Counted from the stretch's first letter, positions 45,400 to 56,625 are shown. The stretch: DNA of 64,000 nucleotides from Forficula auricularia (GCA_024734495.1 JALMQS010000621.1:682001-746000); one strand, 5' to 3'. Notes: generated by a model not told the origin, from the letters alone. Made by a program: numbers and translations.

Positions 45400-46575
45400 A
45401 TAATTTTTATAAAAAAAATAAAACCGACTTCAAAAAAATTAAATGCAACAAATAAAATAATAATAACTTAAAAATCAAATCAAATAAACTAAAAGGTATA
45501 AAATAATTATCTTATTTAGTTACAACTAAACGACGAAATATTAACATTAAATTACTTTTGAAGTCGGTGCCAAACAAACAATATAAGCGGGCGTACCCGC
45601 CAAACGTACTAAGAGTGATAAATTAGTAAGATCCTTCGAGTGCAATTCATATAATGTATATGTTTGGCACCGACTTCAAAAAGTAATTTCATGTTAATAT
45701 TTCGTCGTTTAGTTGTAACTAAATAAGATAATTATTTTGTACCTTTTAGTGTATTTTATTTGATTTTTAAGTTATTATTATTTTATTTGTTGCATTTAAT
45801 TTTTTTGAAGTCGGTTTTATTTTTTTTTATAAAAATCATTTTTATTTTTCTCTTTTTATTGATGGTTATTAATAGTGACTTCAAATAATATCTTGTATGC
45901 ATCTCGTAAGAGAAATGATAATTTTTTTTTTTTTATAAATTTTATTAAACCAATTATTTTACATAAATTAATGTATACATTGTATTTTAGCTTCGACTCC
46001 GGAGATTACTTCTCCACCATCGAGTGTCCTTGATCATCTTTTTAGTCCTTGTTTTTAATAAGAGGAAAAAACTAATTAAAGAAAAAACCTCTTTTCCGAT
46101 AATTATTCCAATTCCATATTTCTCCCCAATTCCCCAGAAAATATGTCATTGATAATAAAATTCAATTCATAAATATAGAAATTCTCTTGAAACGTTTGCG
46201 GGTTTTAATGTTTTAAGATTTTTTATAAAAGATTTTATTTATTATATTTTCGATTATTTGCACATAAGAATTGGAAATTTCCGTTATTTTGTCATTGATC
46301 ATATTATCAGAACTTGAACAAATTAATATGGTTCCACTCCTAAGGTACCCCCTTTCCAATAAAAAAACAATCATCGAAATCGGTCCATAAACAAAGAAGT
46401 TTTGTGTGTACATACACAAACGAAAAAAAACGGGACCAATCGGAAGCTAGACTGGCAAAAAAAAATCATCAAAATCGGTTCACAATTAGTCGAGATATGA
46501 GGTAACATAGACACAAAAAAAAATTCAGTCCAATAGAGAACCTCCTCCCTTTTTTGAAGTCGGTTAAAAATACAA
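45400..46575. mobile_element. GAAGTCGGTT-ended non-coding element, copy 1 (uninterrupted)
   Basis: Starts with a large inverted repeat (arms about 45400-45575 and 45658-45846, AACCGACTTCAAAAA ... TTTTTGAAGTCGG) and continues to GAGAACCTCCTCCC then TTTTTTGAAGTCGGTTAAAA at about 46570. Internal landmarks: TGCATCTCGTAAGAGAAA, CAGAACTTGAACAAATTAAT and ATCATCGAAATCGGTC. The second half, read on the minus strand, contains the GGAGGAGGTTCTC and CCATATTAATTTG words that I remember as a very abundant repeat of Lepidoptera and some other insects. No protein is encoded. Class unassigned. Confidence 0.6.
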
Positions 46576-48154
46576 AATTAATATTTTAGCACCAGAAAAT
46601 GAACTTAACGATTTCGAGCTATTATTGATATCAGAATCCAGACACGCAAACGAAAAAAATACTGGAGATTATTTTTCTTTAGACTTTAGACATTTCCAAA
46701 TAAAATAGACAAAAAAATGAGTGAATTAAATAGTAGTAGGGGACGTAGGCTTCGAATTCTTTTCTTAAAGCAAATGGTTAAGCTAAATCCTATCATGACA
46801 GAATTAATTAATATATTCATCAGATAAGCCCGCCTGGTAAAGTTCACATACCGAGAGATAAAAGCAATGTGATTTTGCACAGGACTAATCACTAAGCCAA
46901 AAATACATTTATGGTTCATATCGTATGTAGTTCTTACGGTTGTGAAATTATCGAAAAATATATAAAACTGTCACAGTTGAATGGGAGAAAATTTAGGAAT
47001 TATTTAGTAAATTTATTAGAATTTAACCACAAAAAGGGTTTTGTTAGAACAAAGTTAAAATAAAATCTAATTTGGTTAATCAGAAATAGGCGTATCCTGG
47101 TCTTTTATTATACAAAATTAGTTTAATTGTTTAAAGTTTAAACGTCAATACAAATTTGTTAATAGAATTGTAACGATTTATTTCCAAATAAACTTTATTT
47201 TCCTCTTTTATTGTTTTCCTAAAGAATACCTACTTAAACTGTAATAATATATCTTAGGAATAATTAAACTACTTTGTGATACACTCTAAATATAATGTCT
47301 TGCCATTTACTACTCTATTTCTAGAAATAAAGTCATTTTATATTTAATCTTATTCCTGAACCTCTTGGCAATAGGAGAGGACAAATCTTGGAGGCAAATA
47401 ATTACATCAATAAATTATATTTGCTCAATTAATTTTTCATGAGTATATATATTATAGAATAATGTAGTGCCGAGATCACAAATTAGTAATGCGTGCCAAT
47501 TCTCGCAGTCTGTCTTAGATATTATACTTTGTTTTTAAATTCAGCTAATACACAGGACCGTCCTAAGATATTTGGCGTCCTCTTCATAATAAAATATGGT
47601 CGTTGAAGCAGTTGTGGGGTGATCGGTAAAGTTTTACAAAAGTTTCTGAGCTAGAAAAAGCCAGAATATACAAAGAAAATATACAACATTCAAATAAGCT
47701 AATGAACAAAAACAAACATTATAAACAAAAACAGAAGTACCTTAATATACTATATGTATAACTTAAATATTTGGTTACCAAGCACCAGCCGTCAAACTGA
47801 TTTGAGCATAAGAAAAAAGGCTGGCGCGCCCCGGGCCTATAAGCCAATTTAGTTATGCTAATACATATAAGATGTGAATATAATTATGTGCCCCTAATAT
47901 GGACTGGAATGGGAATAATTTGTATTAAATTTTAACAAATTTTTACAAATTTTTAATTTTTTTTTTTTACAATGATATTATTGCAAGAATAAGTTGTAGA
48001 ATAAAGGGCAACACTTTTATCTGAGATGGATTCTCACATCATGAAGAGAAAAACGATAATAGAAAGGAAGCTGAAAATTATTGTATATACAGGTCTCGAA
48101 AGACGGTTATAAGAGACTGATAGAGAGATCCGGGGAGTGTTGCAATCTCTAGAC
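46576..48154. other. Non-coding stretch
   Basis: 46576-46720 resembles the dispersed repeat of 2.4 kb. ACACAGGACCGTCCTAAGAT near 47551 and GGCTGGCGCGCCCCGGGCC near 47819 may be the two ends of a decayed hAT-type element, but they were not matched convincingly. No gene seen. Confidence 0.35.
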
Positions 48155-48371
48155 CAGTGTTTCTCATCTCTTTTTTGATTGACGGCACACTAAAAATATC
48201 TAGGTCGGACCACCTATATTTTCCAGGCGTAAAGCTTGTATGATACAAAAAAAATGATGTAATTACAAATACTATTTCAAAGTTACAAAATCCATGCAAT
48301 TTTAATTATTTGTCAATAATGCTCGCGGCACATTTGACAATCTCTCGCGGCACACAGGTTGAGATGCACTG
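48155..48371. mobile_element. Short hAT-like non-autonomous element
   Basis: The left end reads CAGTGTTTCTCATCTC followed by GACGGCACAC. The right end is the complement of CAGTGCATCTCAACCTGTGT, with GCGGCACAC inside. The flanking 8-mers (CTCTAGAC and GCTTAGAA) match only partly, so this is an older insertion or the ends are shifted. No coding potential. Confidence 0.5.
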
Positions 48372-48379
48372 GCTTAGAA

Positions 48380-48960
48380 GGTCAAAATCTAAACAGTTCT
48401 CAGCATTGAAAATATAAAAATCTTGCTACAGAACAAACTTTCTAAGACGATTTCTTTTTATGAATTAAATTTTTCTATTCAATGATAAAAATGAAGAAAA
48501 AAGTAAAACTTTTTCATGACTCATCTATCCAATCTAAACAGTTCTCCGCATTGAAAATATAAAAATTTTGCTACAGAACAAACTTTCTCTTTTTATGAAT
48601 TTAATTTTTCTATTCAATGATAAAAATGAAGAAAAAGTAAAACTTTTCATGACCCAGTACGTTCGCCAATTAGAACAAGTATTTTTTTCACATTTTTGTC
48701 TGAATTTTATTGAAGTTCAATTAAATATTTGATCTCTCTATAACGAGAATAATTTTGATCCAAGAGAAAAAGGCCATTCCTAGCATAATAGAAATTAAAA
48801 ATTGAATCTTTAATAGTCTGAACAGGTCTTGACTTGTATTTGGTATCCTTGCATTTTTTTCATTATAAAGGGAGAAGTTAGATAATTCTATCCACAGCCT
48901 TCTAGTTATTCCCCCCCCCCCCCGAAATTTTATTAATTAAGAATTTGCGTTCGCCCTTCA
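48380..48960. repeat. Dispersed repeat copy with internal 145-bp tandem duplication
   Basis: The block AAACAGTTCTC...GCATTGAAAATATAAAAA occurs at 48391 and again at 48536, a 145-bp step; the copies are almost identical apart from a short deletion. The following part (AATAGAAATTAAAAATTG, GACTTGTATTTGG) matches the 2.4-kb and 35-kb repeats. A 14-C run lies near 48911. Confidence 0.55.
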
Positions 48961-49109
48961 CTCCGTCCTATTAATGTTTTGAACATTTATATTATTTATC
49001 TTTGTTTTACAAATATTGCCACAAATAATATTATACCTACACACAAGGACATAAGGCATAAAAAATATTTAAAATATACATATTTCATAACAATACTTTA
49101 GTTTTAAAG

Positions 49110-49704
49110 CAGGCCTGGTCAACCCAAATTGTACCACAGCACAGGCCGCATTGACGACTCCAAAAAATTCCAAGGGCCTAACAGAAATAAGAATAATTTT
49201 ATTTTTTTTAATATTTTTTTCAGAATCTTGATTTACAACGGATTTCGTATTTAGTGATTTTTTATTTAAGTGAAGTGAACTGTTCAATCAGTGTAAATGT
49301 GAAAAAACCAATACTATAACCAGATATGAAAAGAAACATGCTTTGAATGAAAATATACCTATTTATATGGTAATAACCATAAAATAAAAATAGTTTTAAC
49401 AATCAAAATTATTATTCAAGTCACATACATCGAACAATATTTCGAGTCTTATTTTAAAATAATAACCAATCAAATCAATGGTATGTTTTTTGCATTTCTT
49501 TTGGACTATTTTTTAATCAAATCTCTCTTGTTGAAGTTTATTATTATTTTTTTTATGTTATTCTTTGTGCAATTATAGGGAACTCTTTTTTCTTTTAATT
49601 AATTTAATGCGATTTAAAATACATTCTGAAATATCCGATATTAAAAAAACACACACACACAATTCGTACCTACATCATATATGGCCGCGGGTTGGCCAGC
49701 TTTG
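49110..49704. mobile_element. hAT-type non-autonomous element, 595 bp
   Basis: The left end CAGGCCTGGTCAACCC and right end GGGTTGGCCAGCTTTG are imperfect inverted repeats. The flanks TTTTAAAG (49102-49109) and ATTTAAAG (49705-49712) match in 7 of 8, the hAT duplication size. The interior is AT-rich and non-coding, with GGCCGCATTGACG and ATATATGGCCGCGG near the ends. Confidence 0.6.
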
Positions 49705-49712
49705 ATTTAAAG

Positions 49713-50934
49713 TAATTGTTTTGTTTTTAATGAAAAAATATTCAACATTTATTCTCAATCAAAACGCAAAAAAATTTAGTTATACTTATGAGGAAAACAA
49801 ATTTTATCAAAAAATCATATTTACTTTCTTTTTAAAAATTTTTTAAATATCGCCTTAAAATCTCGACCTATCTCCTTTAAGCTATTCTGGTCTAAGTCAT
49901 TTAAGTATTATGAGCTTTTATAGCAAATTTAAATGACTAGAGTTTTCTTTATAACATTTTTTTATTGATGGTTTTGGAGTTTATTTGAAATTTTCATTTT
50001 AATTTAACAATTGCTTTCTAATCATTCAAGATATACAAATATTCTATATGACCTTTTTAAATTCCATTCTCGTGAAGTCATAGGGATTAACGAATTAGCG
50101 AATTCGTTAGTTCGTCTTCCATTCTTCTTCATTCTTTTACCCGTTTAGTATCAAATTAAATGGCTTTTTCTTTAAAAAATCTTTAACGCATTTTGAGTCT
50201 CTTTTGTTAATATATTTTAGAATTATATTTTTTTACTACATTTTGAATCAAATTAAATGACTTTTTCATTAAAATTCTCAAGTTTTATTCTTAGATAAAA
50301 TTTTTTGATTTTATTTCTTATTAAAAATTAATCAAATTAATGCTTTATTTGTATGAATAAAGCCAGGATGTTTTTTGTTTGGTAAGTTTTATCAATGTTG
50401 TCTCTCTTAATATTTAAATTGTAAATTTTATATCGTGCTCTTTAAGTTCGTACATAATAGGCCGCTTTTCGGAAAATCCTATTATAAGATAAGTGGAAAA
50501 CAAAATTATAAGCTCGGCTGTTAGTTGACTGTTCTTATTGGCTATGAGAGGACGAAAATTTGATTTCAAATTAGGGATGAAGTTAAGTTTAACAACCATA
50601 CCATATCTTTCTCTATTCGATAAATTTGTGAGTATTTGCATTTAAATAATTCGTTTTGTACGCTCCTATTTAAATAATAAATATGTAAATTTTAATTTGG
50701 AAATAAAAACATTTTGTTCACAAAAAGACTCTATTTCTTATTTTATTGAAAATTTTCAAAATAACCCTAATGAGAGGTATACTCTTCCTAATATAAGTAT
50801 TTGTAAACCCAGTCTCCCATTCTCAATAATAAAATCCTGCTTTCGTATTATATGATAATATTTGTTTTTATGAACTTAACGTTAATTTTTAGCTTTTCTC
50901 TATAAACCATATAATAATAAACTAGTAATAATAA
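49713..50934. other. AT-rich stretch without recognisable gene
   Basis: No gene or bounded repeat seen. A short palindromic phrase ACGAATTAGCGAATTCGTTAG lies near 50090. Confidence 0.45.
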
Positions 50935-51340
50935 TTTTTATAAAAAAAATAAAACCGACTTCAAACAAACTGAAATGCAACATATAAATAAAATGCACTA
51001 AAAGATATAAAATAATTATCCAATTTAGTTACAACTAAACGACGAAATATTAACATGGAATCACTTTTTGAAGTCGGTGGCAAAAATTTACATTTTATGA
51101 ATTGAACTCGACGGATCTTACTTAGTACGTTTAACGGATACGCTCGCTTATATAGTTTGCTTGGCACCGACTTCAAAAAGTGATTTCATGTTAATATTTC
51201 GTCGTTTAGTTGTAACTAAATTAGATAATTATTTTATACCTTTTAGTGCATGTTATTTGATTTTGGAGTCTCTTATTATTTTATTTGTTAAATTTAATTT
51301 TTTTGAAGTCAGTTTTATTTTTTTATAAAAAATATTTTAA
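50935..51340. mobile_element. GAAGTCGGTT-ended element, copy 2, left part
   Basis: The same inverted-repeat head as 45400-45846: ATAAAACCGACTTCAAA, ACTAAACGACGAAATATTAA and the complementary arm ending TTTTGAAGTCAGTTTTATTT near 51320. Its continuation resumes at about 52478 on the far side of a LINE insertion. Confidence 0.6.
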
Positions 51341-52477
51341 AGTGGGATATGCATATTAGTTATATAGTCAATAAAGGCTTATAGGAAATTGGGGATGTTT
51401 GGTAGAATTTTGAAGGGTATATCTAGAGAAGTTAAGTCAAAAGTTTATTTAACTTCATGTAAGACCTAATTTAGAGTATTGTTCTGTTGGTTTGGAACAA
51501 ACATCCACAACGATTAGAGAGAAAAATTGATATGATACAAAGGAGGGCGGCTAGATTTGTTTTTGGTAAATGCATAGGTTTAGTAGTGTCACTTCAATGA
51601 TTAATGAATTAGGATGGTCTAGCTTATTGGAAGAAGAGAATGGGCTAAATTGAAAGTGATTTTCAAAGCCTATAAGGGTTTTAGGAGTTGGGAGGAAATA
51701 ACGAATAGATTTCAGGAACCAAATTATTTAGGTAGAGCTGATCATAGAAAAAAGATTCGTAAGCCAAGATTCTTGAAAAATATCGGTTTACATTCAATTG
51801 TAGGATCTGGCATTGATTTGTGGAACAATCTGTCTGTTACTACTTGGGATTATAGTCCTCTGCCCCCTATGATTAAATCAATTATAAATTTTGTCAAGTC
51901 CTAATGTCCTAGAGTTGTGCAAAATTTTATTTAGTTCTCACAAGCAGAGATTAGGTGAGGTAGAGAAAGGTCATACCATCCTTGTTAAGGTTTTGACCAG
52001 GTTTCCTTAACAACTTATGGCAAATGCCGGGATGGCTAATGCGTCGCTTGCTCCTGGTATCGGGTTTTTGCGCGGAATTTTTAAATTACTTTTTGTTTTT
52101 TGATGGAAATCTATGGTCATGTTATTTATTAATGAGCATACATTTCTATTTTTTATTTTTTATTTTTTTTTTACTTGTTTATTATTTTTTAAATTGTTGT
52201 AATTAATTTGTATCGGGTTTTTTCGCGGAATTTTTAAATTAATTTTTGTCTTTTGATGGAAATCTATGGTCATGTTATTTGTTAATGAGCATACATTTCT
52301 ATTTTTTTTCTTTTTCTTTTTTTTTTTTTTTTTTTGTTAAATTGTTGTAATTAATTTGTATTGATGTTTATTAATGTATTGTAGCTAGATTGTATTGATG
52401 TTTGGAGGACCTAGCCACCGAGGACTTGTGCCTCTAAGCAGGTCGAGGAATAAAGATTTATTTATTTATTTATTATT
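51341..52477 (+). mobile_element. CR1/L2-like LINE, 3' part, inserted in copy 2
   Basis: The coding remnant (about 51390-51904) is frame-broken but reads LEYCSV, then IDMIQRRAARFVFGKCIG, an ELGWSSLLE segment, and in the intact last frame (51650-51904) KVIFKAYKGFRSWEEITNRF to the stop. The LEYC...IQRRAARF...LGW..L pattern is the C-terminal domain of CR1/L2-type LINEs. The 3' UTR carries an internal tandem duplication: GGAATTTTTAAATTA at about 52072 and again at about 52226. It ends GGTCGAGGAATAAAG and (TTTA)n. The same 3' UTR occurs alone at 11848-12121. Confidence 0.75.
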
Positions 52478-53107
52478 ATTTTTCTCTTTTAGTGATGTTA
52501 TTAGTAAGTGACCTTGCATGCATCTCGTAAGAGAAAGCGTCGGGCGAATGAATCAGAAAATGATAATAAAATTCAATTCATAAACATAGAAATTCACTCG
52601 AAACGTTTGCGGTTTTTAAATGAATGTTTTAAGATTATATTTATCATAATTTCGATTATTTGCTCATAAGAATTGGAGATTTATGTTATTTCATGATTGA
52701 TTATATCATCAGAACTTGACCAAATTAATATGGGACCACCCCTAAGGTACCCCTTTTCAAATAAAAAAGAATCATCGAAATCGGTCTACGTGCCAAAAAG
52801 TTCTTGCTGAACATACATAAAATAAATAAATAGTTAGGTATCTTGACTATCTTGGAGCTATGCTGATCAAACGCAGGAAGAATGATTAAAATCGGTTCAT
52901 AAACAAAGAAGTTATGACTGAAGAAACATAGCAAAAAAGGTCCAATACCAATGAAATTTATATTTTTACCAATCGAAAACTAGACTGAACCCAATGCAAA
53001 AAATCACCAAAATCGGTTTACAATTTGAGAAGATATCAGGTAACATAGACACATAAAAAATATTCAGTAGAATTGAGAACCTCCTCCTTTTTTGAAATCG
53101 GTTAAAA
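52478..53107. mobile_element. GAAGTCGGTT-ended element, copy 2, right part
   Basis: Continues the copy 1 order: TGCATCTCGTAAGAGAAA, TTCAATTCATAAACATAGAA, CAGAACTTGACCAAATTAAT, ATCATCGAAATCGGTC, GAGAACCTCCTCC and a terminal TTTTTTGAAATCGGTTAAAA. Together with 50935-51340 it reconstitutes one element split by the LINE. Confidence 0.6.
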
Positions 53108-53489
53108 ACTGTCAATTCCCGCCAGTTTGTGCAGGCCGTTAATGAGCGTAGTTACTGAGCCTTAAAGGAGTTTTCACTATTTCCTCTAAATAGTGTTTTT
53201 TTTTAATTTAAATAAGAATAGTCGATAAAACTGTAGCCAATGAGCAGAAATTTGGCAGACATATTTATTTGTATTTCTAATACATTAGTGGTACATTAGT
53301 GTTAAGTTTGAGCTTTCTTTTTCAAACAATTAACTAACAAAAACATGTTAAGTCACCCTAAATGAGGAGACCGTATAAGACCATATAGTTTTGAAAAAGT
53401 TTTCATTTTTTCTTCCAAATAATTTTTGTGTTTTCTTTTTTGAAATTTAATTAAGAAGAATCGTTATAGCTGTAAATTAAAAGTTTTTT
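53108..53489. other. Non-coding stretch
   Basis: No gene seen. Some sentences (TAGCCAATGAGCAGAAATTTGG; TAGCTAGAGCGGAAATTTGG near 53779) recur on either side of the following inverted repeat, suggesting that it inserted into an older duplicated repeat. Confidence 0.35.
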
Positions 53490-53775
53490 TATGCCGAGTG
53501 TAGCTGAATTTTTATTAATTGAAGGAGACAATAAAAGAGTGTGTCTTCTGCTGGAAATTTTTTTTTAAATTTATTTATAACGAGATTATAGTTTCGAGGG
53601 CTTTGCTCTCTTCATGTAAATCTCACTTTCTTACATTAATTCCTGTGAATCAATTGTAATGGACTGATGAAGAGTGCAAAGTCCTCGAAACTATAGTTTA
53701 GTTATAAATCAATTAAAAATTTATTTTTCCAGCAGAAGACACGGTCTTTTATTGTCTCCTTCAAGTTACCTATAT
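53490..53775. repeat. Inverted repeat, AGGAGACAATAAAAG family, with hammerhead-like core
   Basis: The arms, about 53518-53600 and 53690-53772, are reverse complements (AGGAGACAATAAAAGAGTG and TCTTTTATTGTCTCCTTC). Between them the plus strand carries the core described in the next entry, and the left arm carries its degenerate complement (TTTCGAGGGCTTTGCTCTC). Single arms of the same family occur at 8.4 kb and 56.5 kb. Confidence 0.6.
53661..53700 (+). ncRNA. Hammerhead-ribozyme-like motif
   Basis: CTGATGA (53664-53670), then A, stem II GAG...CTC, GAAA (53687-53690) and the palindrome ACTATAGT (53690-53697). The complementary left arm preserves GAGAGCAAAGCCCTC, suggesting an originally longer stem II. 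A palindromic short stem III is what a dimer-forming hammerhead would show. Position 17 is T rather than the favoured C, and there is an extra A before stem II; activity is unproven. Confidence 0.5.
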
Positions 53776-54688
53776 TTGTAGCTAGAGCGGAAATTTGGCA
53801 GAAATCTTTGTATTACTATACTGAACCTTAGTGCTAAGTTTAATCTGTCTATCTCAAATCATTGACTACAAAAAGCTGTCAAATCTCCCCATTATTCAGA
53901 GAGCGTAGGAAAGAGTAGTAAGTCTTAAAAAAGTCTTCACTTTTTTCTCCAGATGATCTTTTTTCTTCTTTGAAATGTAAATAAGAAAAACATATTTTTA
54001 ATCTAATTTCCATATTTTATTTTATTTCCTTAAATTTACATCCATCGATTCATCAGAAACTGTCTGGTGCGCATTACTCAATTCACTGGACCTCAATTCT
54101 CTCTCGGACATTTTGGGTTCATCATCACCTTCTTTGTTTCCGCCCTCATCCATCATTTGTCGATGACGGTGGCTATTTGAAAATTTTCAATGTTATTTTT
54201 TACTTATAGGAAAAAAATGGTTATTGCTATAAAAACATTAAGCGTATAAAGATAAGAGTCTCCTAGAGAGTTATTGAAGGGTGAAAGGCTAAGGGTGGTT
54301 GCTTATTTTTTTCCTTCATAACTTATCTTTGAGATTAAAAATTTTAATATCCGTTTAATAATAATAAAAGAATAGAAAAATATACTAAAACATTAAAAAA
54401 AAGATATTTCCAGTCAAGAGAAGAATTTCCGTTTCATAATGCTTTTTAGATGATTTATCAACAAAGAATATTTTTTATGACATTTTTGTAGAAATCAATT
54501 AGGCTGTCCTATCCTTGATGGAAATAAACATTAAACATATTATACATGATATGAGAAACAACATATATAGTAGAATATTAAGAATACTGAAAATGAAGCT
54601 CTAACTTTTGAAACTAGTAAATAAAGTTTGTAAATATATATATTTATATATATCTTCCCTTATACATAAAATATATGTGTATTTATAT
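53776..54688. other. Non-coding stretch
   Basis: No coding region recognised. A GC-richer patch at 54050-54180 has no recognisable frame. Confidence 0.4.
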
Positions 54689-54844
54689 CGAGAGGTGAGC
54701 CGAGATTGGAATTAGGTTGTACACGTTTTTCGAATTATTTTGGAATTCATTAGATAAAGCCCCTTCATCTATTGTCTTCTACTTGGAAATAAAAGTGGAA
54801 ATGGAAGCAGGTGTACACGATATTAGGTCGTGGTTCACCCCTCG
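54689..54844 (-). mobile_element. hAT-type MITE, copy 3 (inverted orientation)
   Basis: Ends CGAGAGGTGAGCCGAG and the complement of CGAGGGGTGAACCACGACC, with the internal purine-rich GGAAATGGAAGCAGGTGTAC that is the complement of the other copies' pyrimidine run. The flanks ATTTATAT and ATACATAC match in 5 of 8, consistent with an older insertion. Confidence 0.7.
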
Positions 54845-55009
54845 ATACATACCATTCATTCATTCCAATTTATAATTTCCAGGTACTTTCCAAGCTTCCA
54901 AAACCCTTTCTTAATCTTAAATTTCGATAAACAAAAATTCTCCATTGTACTTTAACTCTTCCCCCTTCACTATATCTCCCCTTCTCTTATAGTTAAATTA
55001 AAAAAATTT

Positions 55010-55240
55010 TACTTCTAGAGCATTTTATATTTTTGTACTCAGTTTTTCCTGTGTACTCCTGAAGATGGGCTCATACACCGAAATATATATAGAGTCATGC
55101 TAAAGAAGCATCTTCTTGTCTTTTTTTTTTGTGTTAGCTACTTAGAATTTTATATTTTTAAATTTTAAAAGTTTGTCAAATTTTTTAAATTTTCTTTAAT
55201 TTATTTAAATATGTTTCACCAAGAACCTCCACCATTCTCC
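55010..55240 (+). repeat. Penelope-terminal-type fragment with hammerhead-like core
   Basis: Contains the hammerhead-like motif at 55055-55096 and, 120 bp later, ATGTTTCACCAAGAACCTCC, the diverged form of the end word shared with the 21.2-kb Penelope element. No inverted second arm and no RT nearby. Confidence 0.5.
55055..55096 (+). ncRNA. Hammerhead-ribozyme-like motif
   Basis: ACTC (55055-55058), CTGAAGA (55059-55065, fits CUGANGA), a weak stem II, GAAA (55080-55083), TATATATA, then GAGT (55092-55095), which pairs fully with ACTC as stem I. Stem II is the weakest part (two G-C pairs). Probably a relic. Confidence 0.45.
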
Positions 55241-55725
55241 GTTAACAAAACATTTATAAAAGGTTTATGTTCTCCTAATTGGGTTCGTTTGTGAAGTGAC
55301 AAGCTTTATTACAACAAAACGAATTTACATACATCCGATATGGTATTTGAACCCATGATAAATAATAGATAGAATATTTCTAATTGAAAAGAATGATGTG
55401 AAACGTCAAACTTTCTAAACTATAGGCTCTAAATTATAATTTATAGGTATGTTTTTTCCACTTCTCTTTCAGAATCATCAATTCTACTACTCTCTGCAAG
55501 AATAATAATTTAAATTTTGAAATTTGTTTTATCAAAAACTTTTTAACCTATACAAGACCCAAATTCGACCTCATCTCGAAAATTATTTTCATCTGTGCAG
55601 AGTCTCCAAGCATCCTCTTACCAACCTGGACCCAATTCAAAGGCAGACAATATGACTAATTAGAGATTCTATCTTTTCTACTTCACTTCTATACCGCATA
55701 GTAGAATAATCTCTGCTTTTTTCTT
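55241..55725. other. Non-coding stretch
   Basis: No gene or bounded repeat recognised. Confidence 0.4.
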
Positions 55726-55734
55726 ACTTACATA

Positions 55735-55955
55735 TATTTTTTGTTATTTATTTAATGTCACCGGGAACAAAGCCCATTTAGACAGCACATAAGTAGAGTG
55801 TTAGTAGGGTTAGTGAGGGAGCCGAGTTTTCAGCAGGTAGAAATTTTTATTTGCCAGCCAGGATCGAACCCCGGACCTCCACTCCAACATCGTCATAATC
55901 GATCGATGCCGAAGTGAGGCCAGCGCGTTAGCTGACTGAGCTACCCTACTCCCCA
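55735..55955 (-). mobile_element. tRNA-derived SINE, family A, copy 3
   Basis: The minus strand reads GGGGAGTAGGGTAGCTCAGT, then AGCTAACGCGCTGGCC, box B GGGGTTCGATCCTGGCTGG, and the same body as copies 1 and 2, ending with an A-rich tail. The perfect 9-bp direct repeat ACTTACATA flanks it (55726-55734 and 55956-55964). The head GGTAGCTCAGT...AGCTAACGCGC is the clearest box A of the family. Confidence 0.88.
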
Positions 55956-56499
55956 ACTTACATAAATTATATTATAATAAATTCCATTAAAATAGATGTT
56001 AACTCGTCAAAAATCATTTCTTTAATAGAAATTCTCACATTTTTGGAAACTATTTTTTTATCATTTATTATAAGCAAAGTATATAATAAATAAAAAAAAT
56101 TTGCAGATAAACTGAAAGAAAATAATACTAAAATAGCAATCCAAAGCCCTCATTATTAGGTAAGTACTATTCATATTTTAAGAATGAAATTGATAGCGTA
56201 AGGGAAAATTGATTCTCTCTTCCTAGAATGAAAATCGAAAATATTCAGAAACTATTATTATTATTAGTTACGTATGGACCCTTAAAGTAACGCAAACCCC
56301 TCATCGCGTAAGAATTGATTTTTTCGATTTAGATTTACTTTCAGAAACTATATAATATCACACTGAAAAAATCTATATATTTATAGTTAAGAATTTTTTT
56401 TTTGATAGATGGTGAAGTTAATTATGGCGAAATCGATCTCTATTCATTATGAATAAATGATATACGTATTTTAAGTATTCTCTTATTTTTTGAGCAACT

Positions 56500-56625
56500 C
56501 TAGATATTGAAGGAGACAATAAAAGGTGTGTCTTCTGCTGGAATTATAAATTTGATTTATTTATTTATAACGATCTTCAATATATAAAAATTCTGCTACT
56601 CTCGGCAAAAACTTTCAATTTAACT
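56500..56625 (+). repeat. Dispersed repeat fragment (AGGAGACAATAAAAG family)
   Basis: AGGAGACAATAAAAGGTGTG and TCTTCTGCTGGAATTATAAA match the 8.4-kb copy. They are followed by the complement of GCCGAGAGTAGCAGAATTTT, giving a short hairpin; the central hammerhead-like part is missing. Confidence 0.5.
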
